Shown: piece by piece, positions 1-10,030 of the stretch
Layout of the letters: the number at the start of each line of letters is the position of its first letter
How positions within the stretch are numbered: position 1 is the first letter of the stretch
Origin: an uncultured Bacteroidota bacterium
Lineage (GTDB): Bacteria > Bacteroidota > Bacteroidia > Flavobacteriales > Flavobacteriaceae
Assembly: GCA_902609035.1 (NCBI GenBank)
Contig: CACLQG010000026.1
Coordinates: forward strand, 1 to 14,268
Direction of reading: 5' to 3'
Length of the DNA stretch: 14,268 bases
The notes under the pieces: generated by a model
What the model was told of the DNA's origin: nothing
The model's database searches: none
Seen by the model: only the letters and a program-made list of their open reading frames with translations
Translations under genes and position numbers: made by a program

Positions 1-169
1 GCCCTAAAAGGTTTGAGTGTTTGAAGCACAAGAATTAGTAAATGACATTTATAAAAATAGACCTCACAAAGTAATTTGGGATATGCCACCAATTATCGAT
101 ATTTGCCTCTGCTTAAAATACAATTGAAAAAAGGGATGTTTAGACTGGCAGAGACCCTGAAAGAAATTT

Positions 170-775
170 TTAAATAATTTTTCTGAAAGTAAGATTGATC
201 CTAGGCTCAATAGGTTTTTTAGTTTTTGGTATCTGATGTAACCAATGCTCTTGCATGGCTCTCTCCATAAGTAGTAAACTTCCATGATGAAGTTCAATTT
301 TATGTCTTTGTTCTTTTATGTGTCGGTGTTTGAAATGGAAAAAGCGAGAGCCTCCAAAACTGAAAGAGGCGATCTGAGGGTGTTTTCCTAGTTCTTTTTC
401 GTTATCGGCATGCCAGCCATTGCTGTCAGATCCATTGCGATAGAGGTTGAGCAAAACGCAGTTATAATCATGATCAGATACTTTTTTGATCAGATTCAGT
501 AGTTCCAAAAGGGCTCCAGTCATCGGGAGGGGTTGGAGGGTCAAACCTGAATAGGTATAGGAATTGAGAATATTACCGTGAAGGGAAGTCAGGCGCGGTT
601 GAGCATAGACTTTACCAAAAACCTTGACTTCCCCTTGTTGCCATGGGATTGTTTTCAATAATGTATTGTAATAATAGTCAGCTTTTTCCTCTGACAAAAA
701 ATATTGATAATAGCGCATCACAGCGTCTGGTAAATCGGGTTGCCAGTCTGGCTTTTGGGTTTGACTTATTTGCAT
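170..775 (-). CDS. AlkB-family 2-oxoglutarate/Fe(II)-dependent dioxygenase
   Basis: Probable repair enzyme that oxidatively removes alkyl groups from bases in DNA (or RNA), using Fe(II), O2 and 2-oxoglutarate. Numbering from the ATG at 775 gives 201 residues, usual for short AlkB2/ALKBH2-like proteins. Seen in order: substrate-side QPRLTSLHG (59-67), YTYSG (73-77), and NLYRNGSDSNGWHAD, whose H122 and D124 are the HxD iron ligands. Then come FSFGGSRFFHF (138-148), the distal iron ligand H180 in WLHQIP, and the RINLTFR block, whose R192 and R198 should bind 2-oxoglutarate. All catalytic residues are present. A TTG two codons upstream (781) is possible, but I prefer the ATG; neither has a Shine-Dalgarno. 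The gene stands alone on the minus strand, with a terminator upstream (888-917) and a possible paired operator (807-836). Family assignment is secure. Substrate is inferred, and I cannot tell which AlkB subfamily it belongs to. Confidence 0.9.
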   Translation of the reverse strand: MQISQTQKPDWQPDLPDAVMRYYQYFLSEEKADYYYNTLLKTIPWQQGEVKVFGKVYAQPRLTSLHGNILNSYTYSGLTLQPLPMTGALLELLNLIKKVSDHDYNCVLLNLYRNGSDSNGWHADNEKELGKHPQIASFSFGGSRFFHFKHRHIKEQRHKIELHHGSLLLMERAMQEHWLHQIPKTKKPIEPRINLTFRKII

Positions 776-806
776 ACCCAAAAAAAAATAATTGTTTTAT
801 TAGATA

Positions 807-836
807 TGAATTTCAAAAGATGGAATTTGAATTTCA
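807..836. promoter_or_regulatory. Paired TGAATTTCA half-palindromes upstream of the AlkB-like gene
   Basis: Two identical 9-mers TGAATTTCA (807-815 and 828-836) each have the symmetric form TGAA-N-TTCA. Their centres are 21 bases apart, about two helical turns, and lie 36 and 57 bases upstream of the ATG at 775. This geometry suits cooperative binding of a dimeric regulator. The region is very A/T-rich, so coincidence is possible. No clear Bacteroidota promoter (TTTG, ~19 bases, TAnnTTTG) could be placed next to it. Confidence 0.25.
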
Positions 837-887
837 TGATATTATTGAGTAAATCTCATTATTAAAAGTTTTAGATTAGTTATTTCC

Positions 888-917
888 AAAAAATACCTTT
901 GCTCCTATAAAGCAAGG
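888..917 (-). terminator. Intrinsic terminator after the decayed frame
   Basis: On the minus strand the arms CCTTGCT (917-911) and AGCAAAGG (903-896) form seven base pairs with one bulged A and a 7-base loop TTATAGG. The transcript then reads TATTTTTT. Hairpin plus T-run is the standard intrinsic terminator layout. It begins 27 bases past the stop of the open frame at 944-1195 and lies about 110 bases before the AlkB-like start. It would end any transcript coming from the remnant, or readthrough from the rpoC/DUF3467 unit, and insulate the AlkB-like gene. The T-run is on the minus-strand side only, so a bidirectional role is unlikely. Confidence 0.5.
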
Positions 918-943
918 GATCTATATATGAATGGATTTGGTCA

Positions 944-1195
944 TTATTTTATCAAATCTACTGAGCGTTTGATAAAGGCGGTTAGGGCTTCTCCCTTGAG
1001 TATATTTTGAGAAAGACGTGCCAAATCTAATGCCTGTAATATTAAACGCTCCCTTTTTTTATTGGTTTTGGTATGTAGGATTTGTCCTAAATGACATAAC
1101 CAGTAATCTTTTAGCTTAATATATTCCTTTTTATTTTCAGTAAACAGGATGTAATTATAAAAACTCCTTGCTATTTTCTCTTGAATATCTATGAT
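944..1195 (-). pseudogene. Decayed 3' end of an unidentified gene
   Basis: A minus-strand frame stays open for 83 codons, from a TAA at 1198-1196 to a TAA at 946-944, with no ATG or GTG. The deduced peptide begins IIDIQEKIARSFYNYILFTE and ends FIKRSVDLIK. It has a protein-like composition, with Lys/Arg/Leu-rich stretches that would form amphipathic helices (for example ERLILQALDLARLSQNIL at residues 49-66). Upstream, the same frame is interrupted by several stops between 1196 and 1222, and the other two frames do not continue it convincingly. I read this as the C-terminal remnant of a gene whose 5' part has degraded. The intrinsic terminator 27 bases after its stop supports a former gene. I do not recognise the family. 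Alternatives are a chance open frame, or a gene starting at ATT or CTG. Confidence 0.35.
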
Positions 1196-1198
1196 TTA

Positions 1199-1488
1199 AT
1201 TTAACTGAAGTTAAAGTGTTCAAAGAAATTAAATCACAATTGAAAAAAGAAATCTATAAAGATTCTAGACAATCATTACATTAGATAGAGAATTGAAAAC
1301 TTCTTGGATTACCTTTTCCAGTAAGTAAACAAAAATGATTTTTTAAACTTGCCTCCTCAATGCAAATGGTCCAGAATCTAAAGACGGATTTTCTAAATTA
1401 TAGCTAAAACTCATTTTTTGAATTTGGTTTAGGATTGATCAATTATCAAAATTAAAAACTCACAGCATTAGTTGAGGGTTATTATGAT
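1199..1488. other. Non-coding stretch between DUF3467 gene and the remnant
   Basis: About 290 A/T-rich bases with stops in all six frames. The longest ATG-started frame I find by eye on the minus strand encodes 23 residues (1414-1343, starting MSFSYNLENPSLDSG); it has no Shine-Dalgarno and no recognisable family. A weak 4-bp stem (CTCA/TGAG) followed by TTTTTAATTTT lies just after the DUF3467 stop (about 1453-1476) and could be a poor terminator. The stretch may be the degraded 5' part of the remnant at 944-1195, but no homology is visible. Confidence 0.4.
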
Positions 1489-1803
1489 TTAAGCTTCTCC
1501 CGTAGGTCCGAAATTTAAAGGGATTGGAGGTTGTTCTTTAGAATCGATCTCACCATGACTGTCTTCATAGCGTTGGATATTATCTCCAATTGCATTGTAA
1601 AACCTTTTGGCGTGTTCTGGAGTCAAGATGATTCTCGACTTCACTTTTGCCTTTGGTGTCCCAGGCATAATGGCTACAAAATCAACTACAAACTCAGAAG
1701 GAGAGTGATTTATGATTGCTAGGTTGGAATAAGTCCCCTCTGCAGTGGATTCCTCCAATTCGATATTGATCTGTTGTTCCTTTTGCTTTTTAGGATCGCT
1801 CAT
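1489..1803 (-). CDS. DUF3467 family protein, co-transcribed with rpoC
   Basis: Small 104-residue cytoplasmic protein matching DUF3467. It has no signal peptide or membrane segment. After an acidic, Gln/Glu-rich N-terminus (about 1-20), the core reads YSNLAIINHSPSEFVVDFV (25-43). It continues with a proline/lysine segment MPGTPKAKVKSRIILTPEHA and a helix AKRFYNAIGDNIQRYEDSHG. The tail is low-complexity and proline-rich. The ATG at 1803 is only 3 bases past the rpoC stop, so both must share a transcript and translation is likely coupled. From general knowledge, DUF3467 genes often follow rpoC in Bacteroidota; no biochemical function is established to my knowledge. The placement suggests a role tied to RNA polymerase or its abundance, which is inference only. 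No Shine-Dalgarno of its own is visible. Confidence 0.88.
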   Translation of the reverse strand: MSDPKKQKEQQINIELEESTAEGTYSNLAIINHSPSEFVVDFVAIMPGTPKAKVKSRIILTPEHAKRFYNAIGDNIQRYEDSHGEIDSKEQPPIPLNFGPTGEA

Positions 1804-1806
1804 GTA

Positions 1807-4800
1807 CTATAGATTAACTTCTTTTTCTTTTTCTTCTTCTTCCTTGTCTATCAATAAACTAGTGTACTCGTCTTTAGACCCAACAATGATGTTGTCGTAT
1901 TCTCTGAGACCAGTTCCTGCAGGGATTTTGTGTCCAACGATTACATTTTCTTTAAGACCTTCTAAAGAATCTATTTTTCCGTTTACAGCAGCTTCGTTCA
2001 ATACTTTAGTCGTCTCTTGGAAAGAGGCCGCAGAGATGAAGGATTTCGTTTGTAAAGAGGCACGTGTAATTCCTTGTAACTCCGGAGTTGCTGTGGCCGA
2101 AGTAGCATCACGCGCTACTAGGGGTGCTTTGTTTTCACGAATTAATAATGAGTTTTCGTCTCGTAATTGTCTTGCAGTAATCATTTGACCTGCTTTGAGG
2201 TTTTCGGATGCTCCAACTTCCTCAACAATTTTCTTACCAAACAAACTATCGTTTTCAATGATGAAATCTGTTTTATAAACCAACTGACCCTCCAGGAATA
2301 TAGAATCCCCTGGATCTTGTATTTTTACCTTACGCATCATTTGACGAACGACTACTTCAAAGTGTTTGTCGTTGATCTTCACCCCTTGTAATCGATAAAC
2401 CTCTTGTACCTCATTGACCAAATACTGTTGTACTGCAGATGGACCTTTAATTTTAAGAATATCGGTAGGTGTTATAGATCCATCTGACAATGGCATTCCA
2501 GCTTTGACAAAATCGTTTTCCTGAACCAAAATTTGATTAGATAATTTGACCAAGTATTTCTTGATGTCCCCAAATTTTGACTCGACGATAATTTCTCGAT
2601 TTCCTCTTTTGATTTTACCGAATGAAACCACACCGTCGATTTCAGACACTACAGCAGGATTAGATGGGTTACGGGCTTCGAAAAGCTCAGTTACCCTTGG
2701 CAGACCTCCTGTGATATCTCCAGACTTTGCTGATTTCCTTGGAATTTTAACCAATATTTTTCCTTCTTTAATCTTATCCCCATCATTGACAATCAAGTGC
2801 GCTCCAACGGGTAGATTATAGGATCTTAAGATGTTCCCCTTTGAATCGTTAATTTGTAGTGTCGGAATTAGTTTTTTATTTCTTGATTCAGAAATTACTT
2901 TCTCTTGGAAGCCTGTTTGTTCATCAATTTCTACTTGATAAGTTACTCCCTGTTCAATATTATCAAATTTGATTTTTCCAGAAAATTCTGAGACAATCAC
3001 CCCGTTAAAAGGATCCCACTGACATATAACATCTCCTTTTTTGATCTTAGATCCATTTTTAACGAAAATAGAGGAACCATAAGGGATGTTGTGAGTATTA
3101 AGTAAGTTTTTGGTTTTACTATTTATTAATTTTAATTCAGTAGTTCTAGAAATAACAATATTCGCATCGTTACCTTCATAAGCCTCTCCTTTAACCGTTT
3201 TAAGATCTTCAATTTCAGCAATTCCATCGAACTTGGCAACTAGTCGATTTTCCTCAGAGATATTTCCTGCTACTCCTCCTACATGGAAGGTTCTAAGTGT
3301 TAGCTGAGTTCCAGGTTCTCCAATGGATTGAGCTGCTACAACACCCACGGCTTCACCTTTTTGAACCATTTTACCAGTCGAAAGGTTTCTACCATAGCAT
3401 TTGGCACAAATTCCTTTTAAAGCCTCACAAGTCAATGGTGATCTTACTTCAATAGAACTTATTGGCGCGTTTTCAATGCGCTTTACAACCCCCTCAGTGA
3501 TTTGCTCCCCAGCCTCAACCAATAGTTCATCTGAACTGGGATCTACAACTGTTTTTAGAGAAACACGACCAAGGATTCTTTCCCCCAAAGACTCAACGAT
3601 CTCCTCGTTTTTCTTTAAGGAAGATACTTCAATTCCTCTTAGAGTTCCACAATCCTCTATATTGACAATAACATCCTGAGAAACGTCAACCAATCTTCTG
3701 GTTAAATATCCCGCATCAGCAGTTTTCAGGGCAGTATCTGCCAATCCTTTGCGGGCACCGTGTGTAGAGATAAAATATTCCAAAATGGACAAACCTTCCT
3801 TAAAGTTCGAAAGGATAGGGTTTTCTATAATTTCTCCTCCTCCAACATTAGACTTTTTTGGTTTTGCCATCAATCCACGCATACCAGTCAATTGACGAAT
3901 TTGTTCTTTAGAACCTCGGGCTCCTGAATCCAACATCATAAACACTGAGTTGAAGCCTAGCTGATCCTCACTAATTCTCTTCATTGCCAATTCGGTCAGC
4001 TTAGCATTGGTAGAGGTCCATACATCGATCACCTGATTGTAGCGCTCATTGTTTGTAATCAATCCCATATTATAATTACCAGAAATACCATCTACCTGAT
4101 TATTCGCATCATCTATCATTTCTATTTTTTCCTTTGGAATTATAATGTCTCCTAAACTAAAAGACAATCCTCCTTTAAAAGCAAATCCATACCCCATACT
4201 CTTGATTTTATCCAAGAATTCAGAAGTTTCGGGTACGCTAGTAACCTTAAGTATTTGACCTATGATATCTCTTAGGTTCTTTTTGGTCAACACTTCATTG
4301 AAATAACCTGCATTTTCAGGAACAACCTCATTGAATAATATACGACCTACAGTAGATTCAATAATTTGATACACCAGCTCACCATCAGAATTAAAGTCTT
4401 TGGCTCTAATTTTGACCATAGCATTGAGCTCTACTCGTCTCTCATTGTAAGCAATGTGAACCTCTTCTACCGAGTAAAAAGTTAAGCCCTCTCCTTTCAC
4501 AGTTACCTCTGCTGTTGATTTTTTCGCTTTGGTCATGTAGTAAAGACCCAATACCATATCCTGAGAAGGTACTGTAATTGGTGAGCCGTTGGCTGGATTA
4601 AGAATATTGTGAGAAGCCAACATCAAAAGTTGTGCTTCCAAAATGGCCTCTGGGCCAAGTGGTAAGTGAACTGCCATCTGATCTCCGTCAAAATCCGCAT
4701 TAAAAGCAGTACAGACCAAGGGGTGTAATTGAATTGCCTTACCCTCGATAAGCTTGGGTTGGAATGCTTGGATTCCCAAACGGTGTAATGTGGGAGCTCT

Positions 4801-6123
4801 GTTCAATAAAACAGGATGTCCCTTCAATACATTTTCTAAAATATCCCATACGACAGGTTCTTTCCTGTCTATAATTTTTTTTGCAGATTTTACAGTTTTG
4901 ACAATTCCTCTTTCGATCAGCTTTCTGATTATAAATGGCTTATATAATTCAGCCGCCATACCTTTAGGCAGTCCACATTCAAAAAGTTTCAATTCAGGTC
5001 CAACGACAATCACCGATCTTGCAGAGTAATCCACTCTTTTTCCTAACAAGTTTTGACGAAAACGTCCTTGCTTCCCCTTAAGAGAATCTGAGAGGGACTT
5101 GAGAGGTCTGTTGGAATCTGTTTTTACAGCAGAGGATTTTCTTGTATTGTCAAACAAAGAGTCTACAGATTCTTGAAGCATTCGCTTCTCATTTCTCAAG
5201 ATCACCTCAGGGGCTTTGATTTCAACCAAACGCTTCAATCGATTGTTACGGATGATGACCCTTCTGTACAAGTCATTTAAATCGGAAGTGGCAAAACGCC
5301 CACCATCCAATGGAACCAAGGGTCTCAATTCTGGTGGAATTACAGGAATGACCTTCAAAATCATCCACTCAGGTAAATTTTCCCTGTTTTCGTTGGCATC
5401 TTTAAAAGCCTCAACGACCTGAAGTCTCTTCAGTGCCTCTGTTTTTCTTTGCTTTGAAGTTTCATTGTTGGCTTTGTGTCGCAATTCATACGACAGAGCC
5501 TCTAAATCGATTCTTGATAACAACTCAATTAGACACTCAGCACCCATTTTGGCGATGAATTTTTCAGGATCGCTGTCCTCTAAAAATTGGTTTTCTGGGG
5601 GTAATTGCTCCATAATATTGAGATATTGTTCCTCAGTCAAAAAATCCATTTTTTGTACGGATTCACCTTCCTCATTTTTGGTATTACCTGGCTGAATGAC
5701 CACATAACGTTCATAGTATATGATCATATCCAATTTTTTGGAAGGCAGGCCTAATAAGTAACCAATTTTGTTGGGTAAAGATCTGAAATACCATATGTGT
5801 GCAACAGGAACGACCAAGTTGATGTGCCCGACGCGATCACGTCTTACTTTTTTCTCAGTAACTTCAACACCACAGCGGTCACATACGATTCCTTTGTATC
5901 GGATACGTTTATATTTTCCACAGGCACATTCGAAGTCTTTAACAGGACCAAAAATACGCTCACAAAAAAGACCATCTCGTTCTGGTTTATGGGTTCTGTA
6001 GTTAATGGTTTCAGGTTTTAACACCTCTCCTCTAGAGCCACCTAATATGATCTCTGGAGAGGACAAACCGATAGTTATTTTATTAAATTTCTTTTGGGTA
6101 ATAATTTCGTTATTTCTAAGCAT
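1807..6123 (-). CDS. rpoC: DNA-directed RNA polymerase subunit beta'
   Basis: Largest subunit of the core RNA polymerase; it carries the catalytic magnesium and grips DNA. It has 1438 residues, close to other Bacteroidota beta' chains. Zinc site 1 is C66, C68, C81 and C84. The active-site motif is NADFDGD with D477, D479 and D481. The bridge-helix region runs from GLMAKP (about 750) through [19 protein letters not shown], and contains a short insertion ([10 protein letters not shown]) compared with the E. coli protein. Zinc site 2 is C825, C899, C906 and C909. The trigger-loop segment is [17 protein letters not shown] (934-950). The chain ends in a charged tail ([11 protein letters not shown]). 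The start [10 protein letters not shown] is 21 bases after the rpoB stop, so rpoB and rpoC form one unit. All catalytic and metal residues are present. Confidence 0.98.
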   Translation of the reverse strand: MLRNNEIITQKKFNKITIGLSSPEIILGGSRGEVLKPETINYRTHKPERDGLFCERIFGPVKDFECACGKYKRIRYKGIVCDRCGVEVTEKKVRRDRVGHINLVVPVAHIWYFRSLPNKIGYLLGLPSKKLDMIIYYERYVVIQPGNTKNEEGESVQKMDFLTEEQYLNIMEQLPPENQFLEDSDPEKFIAKMGAECLIELLSRIDLEALSYELRHKANNETSKQRKTEALKRLQVVEAFKDANENRENLPEWMILKVIPVIPPELRPLVPLDGGRFATSDLNDLYRRVIIRNNRLKRLVEIKAPEVILRNEKRMLQESVDSLFDNTRKSSAVKTDSNRPLKSLSDSLKGKQGRFRQNLLGKRVDYSARSVIVVGPELKLFECGLPKGMAAELYKPFIIRKLIERGIVKTVKSAKKIIDRKEPVVWDILENVLKGHPVLLNRAPTLHRLGIQAFQPKLIEGKAIQLHPLVCTAFNADFDGDQMAVHLPLGPEAILEAQLLMLASHNILNPANGSPITVPSQDMVLGLYYMTKAKKSTAEVTVKGEGLTFYSVEEVHIAYNERRVELNAMVKIRAKDFNSDGELVYQIIESTVGRILFNEVVPENAGYFNEVLTKKNLRDIIGQILKVTSVPETSEFLDKIKSMGYGFAFKGGLSFSLGDIIIPKEKIEMIDDANNQVDGISGNYNMGLITNNERYNQVIDVWTSTNAKLTELAMKRISEDQLGFNSVFMMLDSGARGSKEQIRQLTGMRGLMAKPKKSNVGGGEIIENPILSNFKEGLSILEYFISTHGARKGLADTALKTADAGYLTRRLVDVSQDVIVNIEDCGTLRGIEVSSLKKNEEIVESLGERILGRVSLKTVVDPSSDELLVEAGEQITEGVVKRIENAPISSIEVRSPLTCEALKGICAKCYGRNLSTGKMVQKGEAVGVVAAQSIGEPGTQLTLRTFHVGGVAGNISEENRLVAKFDGIAEIEDLKTVKGEAYEGNDANIVISRTTELKLINSKTKNLLNTHNIPYGSSIFVKNGSKIKKGDVICQWDPFNGVIVSEFSGKIKFDNIEQGVTYQVEIDEQTGFQEKVISESRNKKLIPTLQINDSKGNILRSYNLPVGAHLIVNDGDKIKEGKILVKIPRKSAKSGDITGGLPRVTELFEARNPSNPAVVSEIDGVVSFGKIKRGNREIIVESKFGDIKKYLVKLSNQILVQENDFVKAGMPLSDGSITPTDILKIKGPSAVQQYLVNEVQEVYRLQGVKINDKHFEVVVRQMMRKVKIQDPGDSIFLEGQLVYKTDFIIENDSLFGKKIVEEVGASENLKAGQMITARQLRDENSLLIRENKAPLVARDATSATATPELQGITRASLQTKSFISAASFQETTKVLNEAAVNGKIDSLEGLKENVIVGHKIPAGTGLREYDNIIVGSKDEYTSLLIDKEEEEKEKEVNL

Positions 6124-6144
6124 AACTCAATAGCAATATTTTAA

Positions 6145-9100
6145 TTATTCTTCTAATCTGATGTCTAATCCTAATCCTTTCAACTCGTGCATCAATACAT
6201 TGAAGGACTCAGGTAATCCAGGCTCTGGGAGTGTTTCTCCTTTAACAATGGACTCATAGGTCTTAGCTCGGCCAACTACATCGTCCGACTTAACGGTTAA
6301 TATTTCTTGCAGTGTACTAGAGGCTCCATAAGCCTCCAATGCCCATACCTCCATTTCACCAAATCTCTGACCTCCAAACTGGGCTTTACCGCCTAAAGGT
6401 TGTTGCGTAATTAGTGAGTAGGGTCCAATAGATCTGGAGTGCATCTTATCATCAACCATATGTCCTAATTTCAGCATATAGATTACACCTACTGTAGCGG
6501 GTTGATCGAAGCGTTCTCCAGTACCTCCATCATATAAATAAGTGTGACCGTAACGCGGGATTCCCGCTTTGTCGGTCAAATCGTTGATCTCCTCTATGGT
6601 AGCTCCATCAAAAATAGGTGTAGCGTATTTCTCACTTAAATCAAGTCCTGCCCAACCAAGAACAGTTTCGTAAATCTGACCAATGTTCATTCGTGATGGA
6701 ACCCCCAATGGATTCAATACGATATCAACAGGGGTTCCGTCTTCCAAGAAAGGCATTTCTTCCTCCCTTACAATTCTGGCAACAATTCCCTTGTTTCCGT
6801 GACGACCCGCCATTTTATCTCCCACTTTAAGCTTGCGTTTTTTGGCAATATAAACTTTAGCGAGTTTTTTTACTCCAGCAGGCAATTCATCTCCAACACT
6901 GATGGTGAATTTTTCTCTCCTGAGGGACCCTTGAAGGTCATTCTCCTTGATTTTATAATTGTGAATCAGATCTGCAATCAGCTTATTAGTGCTCTCTAAA
7001 GTAGTCCAGGTTCCCTTTGTCAAGTGAGTGTAGTCTTCAACAGCTGTTAACATCTTAAGGGTATATTTTTTTCCTTTTGGCAAAATTTCTTCACCGAGAT
7101 CGTTTTGTACACCTTGACAGGTTTTCCCATTGACAATTGCAAAAAGTTTTTCAATTAAAAGACCTTTTAAATTTTCAAATTTCGTTTCGAACTTCTCTTC
7201 TAATAATTCAAGTTCTTGTTTGTCTTGATTTCTTTTTCTTTTGTCTTTTACAGAGCGAGTAAATAATTTCTTATCGATGACAACTCCTCTAAGTGATGGT
7301 GGTGCTTTGAGTGAAGCATCTTTTACATCTCCTGCCTTGTCTCCAAAAATTGCACGCAAAAGTTTTTCTTCTGGTGAAGGATCAGATTCTCCTTTAGGTG
7401 TAATTTTTCCAATCAATATATCACCAGAATTCACCTCTGCACCAATACGGATCATTCCGTTTTCATCCAAATCTTTGGTAGCTTCCTCACTTATATTAGG
7501 AATATCGTCTGTCAATTCCTCTGAACCTAGTTTTGTATCTCTAACATCAATAGAGTATTCGTCTATGTGGATAGAAGTAAAAATATCTTGTCTTACTACT
7601 TTTTCAGAAATTACAATAGCATCCTCAAAATTGTACCCTTTCCAAGGCATGAAAGCTACCTTCATATTTCTTCCTAATGCCAATTCTCCATTTTGAGTGG
7701 CATAACCTTCAGAAAGTACTTGTCCCTTCGAAACACGGTCTCCTTTCTTGACGATAGGCTTAAGGTTAATACAAGTTCCTTGATTAGTTTTCCTGAATTT
7801 TATTAGATCATAAGTTTTAGTGTCGCCGTCAAATGACACCAACTCTTGGTCCTCACTCATGTCGTATTTGATGGTAATCATATTGGCATCTACATATTCT
7901 ACCGTTCCATCGCCTTCAGAATTAATCAATACTCTAGAGTCTGAGGCAACTTGTCTTTCAAGACCTGTTCCAACAATTGGAGATTCAGGACGAAGAAGAG
8001 GAACTGCTTGACGCATCATATTAGATCCCATCAATGCACGGTTGGCATCATCGTGCTCCAAAAATGGAATAAGTGATGCGGAGATTGATGCTATTTGATT
8101 AGGTGCAACATCTGTATAGTTAATTTCGTCTGGAGTTACAACTGGGAAATCTGCTTGGTCTCTGGCAATAACTTTTTCGGAAGTAATAATACCTTCTTTA
8201 TTATAGGGTATATTTGCCTGGGCTATCAATTGATTTTCCTCTTCCTCTGCACTGAGATAAATGGTTTCCTCCAAATTGATTTTACCTCCGTTTACCTTGC
8301 GATAAGGAGTCTCAATAAAACCTAGATTATTTACTTTAGCATAGACTCCCAATGAAGAAATTAACCCAATATTTGGTCCCTCAGGGGTTTCAATAGGACA
8401 AAGTCTACCATAATGAGTATAATGTACATCACGAACCTCAAATCCTGCTCGCTCTCTAGATAGACCTCCTGGTCCTAATGCAGACAATCTTCTTTTGTGT
8501 GTAATTTCAGCCAATGGATTGGTTTGATCCATAAACTGAGACAACTGATTCGTTCCAAAGAAAGTATTAATAACAGAAGAAAGCGTTTTTGCATTGATCA
8601 AATCAATGGGGGTAAACACCTCATTATCTCTTACATTCATTCTCTCGCGTATGGTTCGGGCCATTCTGGCCAAACCAACACCAAACTGTGAGGAAAGCTG
8701 CTCTCCTACTGTTCTCACCCTTCTGTTAGAAAGGTGGTCAATATCATCAATCTCCGCTTTGGAGTTGATCAATTCAATCAAATACTTTACAATGGTGATG
8801 ATGTCTATTCTGGTCAACACCTGCTTATCCATCTCTACCTCAAGGTCGAGTTTTTTGTTCATTCTATAACGACCTACCTCACCTAAATTATATCGCTGAT
8901 CAGAAAAGAAAAGCTTATCAATTATCCCTCGAGCAGTGTCCTCGTCAGGTGGCTCAGCATTTCTTAACTGACGGTAAATATGTTCTACTGCTTCTTTTTC
9001 TGAATTGGTTGGGTCTTTTTGAAGTGTATTGTGAATAATTGCATAGTCGGCCATATGAGCGTCTTCCTTGTGTAGCAGGATGGTTTTGACATCTGCTTCT

Positions 9101-9954
9101 AGGATCATTTTAATATGCTCTTTTTCCATTAAAGTGTCACGATCGATAATGATTTCATTTCTCTCTATAGAAATTACCTCACCAGTATCTTCATCTACAA
9201 AATCCTCATGCCATGTTTTCAAAACACGGGCAGCAAGTTTGCGATCCATTACTTTCTTTAATCCTGTTTTGGAAACTTTTACCTCCTCTGCTAGGTCAAA
9301 TATTTCTAGAATATCTTTATCGCTTTCATAACCTATAGCTCTGAATAAAGTGGTTACAGGTAATTTTTTCTTTCTGTCAATATAAGCATACATGACACTA
9401 TTGATATCGGTTGCAAATTCAATCCATGAACCTTTGAAGGGAATAACTCTAGCCGAATAAAGTTTTGTTCCGTTTGCATGGAAAGATTGTCCAAAGAACA
9501 CACCAGGTGAACGGTGTAATTGTGATACCACAATTCGCTCAGCTCCATTGATCACAAAAGTACCGCTGGGGGTCATGTATGGTATGGTTCCCAAAAATAC
9601 GTCCTGAACAATAGTTTCGAAGTCTTCATGTTCTGGATCGGTACAAAATAATTTCAATCTTGCTTTCAGTGGAACTGAATAAGTCAATCCTCTTTCAATA
9701 CATTCCTGAATGGAGTATCTTGGTGGATCAACAAAATAGTCGATAAATTCTAAAACAAATTGATTTCGCGTATCCGTAATGGGAAAATTTTCTTTAAAGG
9801 TGTTGAAAAGACCCTCTTCAATTCTCTCGTAAGATTTTGTTTCCAACTGGAAAAAATCTTGGAAGGATTTGATTTGAATATCAAGGAAATCGGGGTAATT
9901 GGGTGAGTCCTTTGCTGCAGCAAAATTGACTCGAGTGGATTGTGTATTCGGCAT
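6145..9954 (-). CDS. rpoB: DNA-directed RNA polymerase subunit beta
   Basis: Second-largest core RNA polymerase subunit; with beta' it forms the active centre and RNA channel. It has 1269 residues. Start [20 protein letters not shown] is typical of Bacteroidota RpoB. Landmarks: [19 protein letters not shown] (133-151) and the rifampicin pocket, with Q473, D476, H486, R489 and S491. These match the sensitive E. coli residues 513, 516, 526, 529 and 531. Catalytic-site lysines are in [12 protein letters not shown] (K1047 and K1055). Clamp-side C-terminus includes [18 protein letters not shown] (1194-1211). Residues ~900-1010 form a charged, helix-prone insertion that includes a likely coiled coil (about 905-940), at the position of the E. 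coli beta insertion. The gene follows rplL after a 123-base gap with a candidate attenuator. No Shine-Dalgarno precedes the ATG at 9954. Confidence 0.98.
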   Translation of the reverse strand: MPNTQSTRVNFAAAKDSPNYPDFLDIQIKSFQDFFQLETKSYERIEEGLFNTFKENFPITDTRNQFVLEFIDYFVDPPRYSIQECIERGLTYSVPLKARLKLFCTDPEHEDFETIVQDVFLGTIPYMTPSGTFVINGAERIVVSQLHRSPGVFFGQSFHANGTKLYSARVIPFKGSWIEFATDINSVMYAYIDRKKKLPVTTLFRAIGYESDKDILEIFDLAEEVKVSKTGLKKVMDRKLAARVLKTWHEDFVDEDTGEVISIERNEIIIDRDTLMEKEHIKMILEADVKTILLHKEDAHMADYAIIHNTLQKDPTNSEKEAVEHIYRQLRNAEPPDEDTARGIIDKLFFSDQRYNLGEVGRYRMNKKLDLEVEMDKQVLTRIDIITIVKYLIELINSKAEIDDIDHLSNRRVRTVGEQLSSQFGVGLARMARTIRERMNVRDNEVFTPIDLINAKTLSSVINTFFGTNQLSQFMDQTNPLAEITHKRRLSALGPGGLSRERAGFEVRDVHYTHYGRLCPIETPEGPNIGLISSLGVYAKVNNLGFIETPYRKVNGGKINLEETIYLSAEEEENQLIAQANIPYNKEGIITSEKVIARDQADFPVVTPDEINYTDVAPNQIASISASLIPFLEHDDANRALMGSNMMRQAVPLLRPESPIVGTGLERQVASDSRVLINSEGDGTVEYVDANMITIKYDMSEDQELVSFDGDTKTYDLIKFRKTNQGTCINLKPIVKKGDRVSKGQVLSEGYATQNGELALGRNMKVAFMPWKGYNFEDAIVISEKVVRQDIFTSIHIDEYSIDVRDTKLGSEELTDDIPNISEEATKDLDENGMIRIGAEVNSGDILIGKITPKGESDPSPEEKLLRAIFGDKAGDVKDASLKAPPSLRGVVIDKKLFTRSVKDKRKRNQDKQELELLEEKFETKFENLKGLLIEKLFAIVNGKTCQGVQNDLGEEILPKGKKYTLKMLTAVEDYTHLTKGTWTTLESTNKLIADLIHNYKIKENDLQGSLRREKFTISVGDELPAGVKKLAKVYIAKKRKLKVGDKMAGRHGNKGIVARIVREEEMPFLEDGTPVDIVLNPLGVPSRMNIGQIYETVLGWAGLDLSEKYATPIFDGATIEEINDLTDKAGIPRYGHTYLYDGGTGERFDQPATVGVIYMLKLGHMVDDKMHSRSIGPYSLITQQPLGGKAQFGGQRFGEMEVWALEAYGASSTLQEILTVKSDDVVGRAKTYESIVKGETLPEPGLPESFNVLMHELKGLGLDIRLEE

Positions 9955-9976
9955 CTAAAATTTTTATTAGTATAGA

Positions 9977-10030
9977 ACAAATTGGTTTAAGATCTTAAGG
10001 GCAATATTAAACACAAAATGGTTTAAGCTC
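9977..10030 (-). repeat. Duplicated 18-base block in the rplL-rpoB gap
   Basis: Two direct copies on the minus strand, GAGCTTAAACCATTTTGT (10030-10013) and GATCTTAAACCAATTTGT (9994-9977), agree at 16 of 18 positions and start 36 bases apart. The first copy contains the 3' arm and T-rich tail of the hairpin at 10020-10056. The second copy carries the same TAAACC core, so it could pair with the same upstream GGTTTA. It also overlaps the 12-base palindrome TTAAGATCTTAA (9987-9998). Confidence 0.6.

Noticed and set aside
1..60. Possible 3' end of a plus-strand gene entering from the left edge
   Set aside because: All three plus frames stop within about 40 bases and nothing recognisable is encoded.
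127..158. Possible terminator after the AlkB-like gene (AGGG/CCCT then TTTTTT)
   Set aside because: The T-run is real, but the stem is only four pairs around a loop of about 19 bases, too weak to call.
1343..1414. 23-codon minus-strand frame starting MSFSYNLENP
   Set aside because: Too short, no ribosome-binding signal and no recognisable family; it may be random or part of the decayed interval.
1453..1476. Possible terminator after DUF3467 (CTCA/TGAG then TTTTTAATTTT)
   Set aside because: A four-pair stem is not convincing, although the T-rich tail is suggestive.
1745..2188. 147-codon plus-strand open frame across the rpoC end and DUF3467 start
   Set aside because: Serine-rich low-complexity product antisense to two well-supported genes.
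7241..7696. 151-codon plus-strand open frame
   Set aside because: It lies antisense inside rpoB, has no family resemblance, and is explained by the codon usage of the real gene.
9354..9980. Minus-strand frames of 64 and 76 codons near the rpoB start
   Set aside because: Both overlap rpoB out of frame and show no protein-like motifs.
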